NCBI GenBank assembly: GCA_021833045.1
Contig: JAKBGP010000168.1
Coordinates: 1-5,120 of the forward strand
Direction of reading: 5' to 3'
DNA length: 5,120 nt
Source of the DNA: Thermoplasmata archaeon
GTDB lineage: Archaea > Thermoplasmatota > Thermoplasmata > Thermoplasmatales > Thermoplasmataceae
Numbering within the stretch: the stretch's first letter is position 1; every line of letters starts with the position of its first letter. The translations under genes and the position numbers were made by a program. This document shows positions 5,029-5,120 of the stretch, in pieces. The notes under the pieces are model-generated. The model did no database searches. It worked only from the letters and a program-made list of their open reading frames with translations, and had not been told where the DNA came from.

Positions 5029-5120
5029 TTAAATTTTCTCATCTGAATCATTCAGGTTGAAAATAATATACCTGAAGATGCCCATTAATTTATGAAACTC
5101 TGTATCGGTCAACCTGGATC
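5029..5120 (-). CDS. C-terminal end of an unidentified gene entering from the right (partial)
   Basis: The minus strand is open from the window edge to a TAA at 5029-5031. It gives 29 residues, reading SRLTDTEFHKLMGIF, then a hydrophobic patch RYIIFNL, then an acidic tail ending DSDEKI. The amphipathic helix and charged tail look like a genuine protein end, and the other two minus frames are closed early. The gap to the 178-aa gene is only 45 bases and that gene lacks a clear TATA box, so the two may be one transcript. The call competes with a possible plus-strand start at 5092 (MKLCIGQPG), and both cannot easily be right. The fragment is too short for a family. Confidence 0.45.
   Translation of the reverse strand, partial: SRLTDTEFHKLMGIFRYIIFNLNDSDEKI

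Noticed and set aside
1..5120. CRISPR array, rRNA, intact insertion sequence or replication origin
   Set aside because: No evenly spaced repeats, no rRNA signature, no transposase frame and no origin-like repeat cluster were seen on reading both strands.

Overview
The window looks like a piece of chromosome from an acidophilic, thermophilic archaeon of the Thermoplasmatales type. This is inferred from composition, gene style and remembered family resemblance, because no search was run. The signs are: archaeal TATA boxes about 25-28 bases before ATG codons, which implies leaderless mRNAs; a tRNA-Pro(GGG) without an encoded CCA; a Sulfolobus-type (LacS-like) family 1 beta-glycosidase; Ile-, Ser-, Tyr- and Asn-rich exported proteins with many N-glycosylation sequons; and A+T-rich intergenic DNA.

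Layout. At the left edge a short plus-strand reading frame ends at 48 (possible C-terminus of an upstream gene), followed four bases later by tRNA-Pro(GGG) at 53-125. All the other well-supported genes are on the minus strand, so they read from right to left. At the right edge is the probable C-terminal end of an unidentified gene (5029-5120). Then come a 178-aa exported protein (4447-4983), a cytosolic GH1 beta-galactosidase/beta-glucosidase (2826-4322) with its own promoter and a poly-T termination zone, and a tight three-gene cluster (1415-2715). An A+T-rich stretch of 457 bases (958-1414) with a G+C-richer island and several repeats follows, and finally a 233-aa secreted, Cys-containing, sequon-rich protein (256-957) that converges on the tRNA.

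The most interesting part is the cluster at 1415-2715. It encodes a four-helix membrane protein with two vicinal Cys-Cys pairs (one inside a helix in a CC-x-P context, one at the cytosolic tail), a membrane-anchored extracytoplasmic thioredoxin-fold protein with a WCSSC active site, and a 43-aa single-helix membrane peptide whose ATG overlaps the thioredoxin stop codon (ATGA). The spacings are 6 bases and then an overlap, so the three are very probably one transcript. The arrangement suggests a transmembrane thiol relay: cytosolic electrons pass through Cys pairs in the membrane protein to an outward-facing thioredoxin. A thiol-dependent metal-handling system is the alternative. The thioredoxin also seems to lack the usual cis-proline, which makes its chemistry worth a look.

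The glycosidase is the only gene with a firm biochemical assignment. Both catalytic glutamates and the substrate-binding residues of LacS are present. An imperfect inverted repeat sits on its TATA box and could be a regulator site. No CRISPR array, rRNA, intact insertion sequence or origin was seen.
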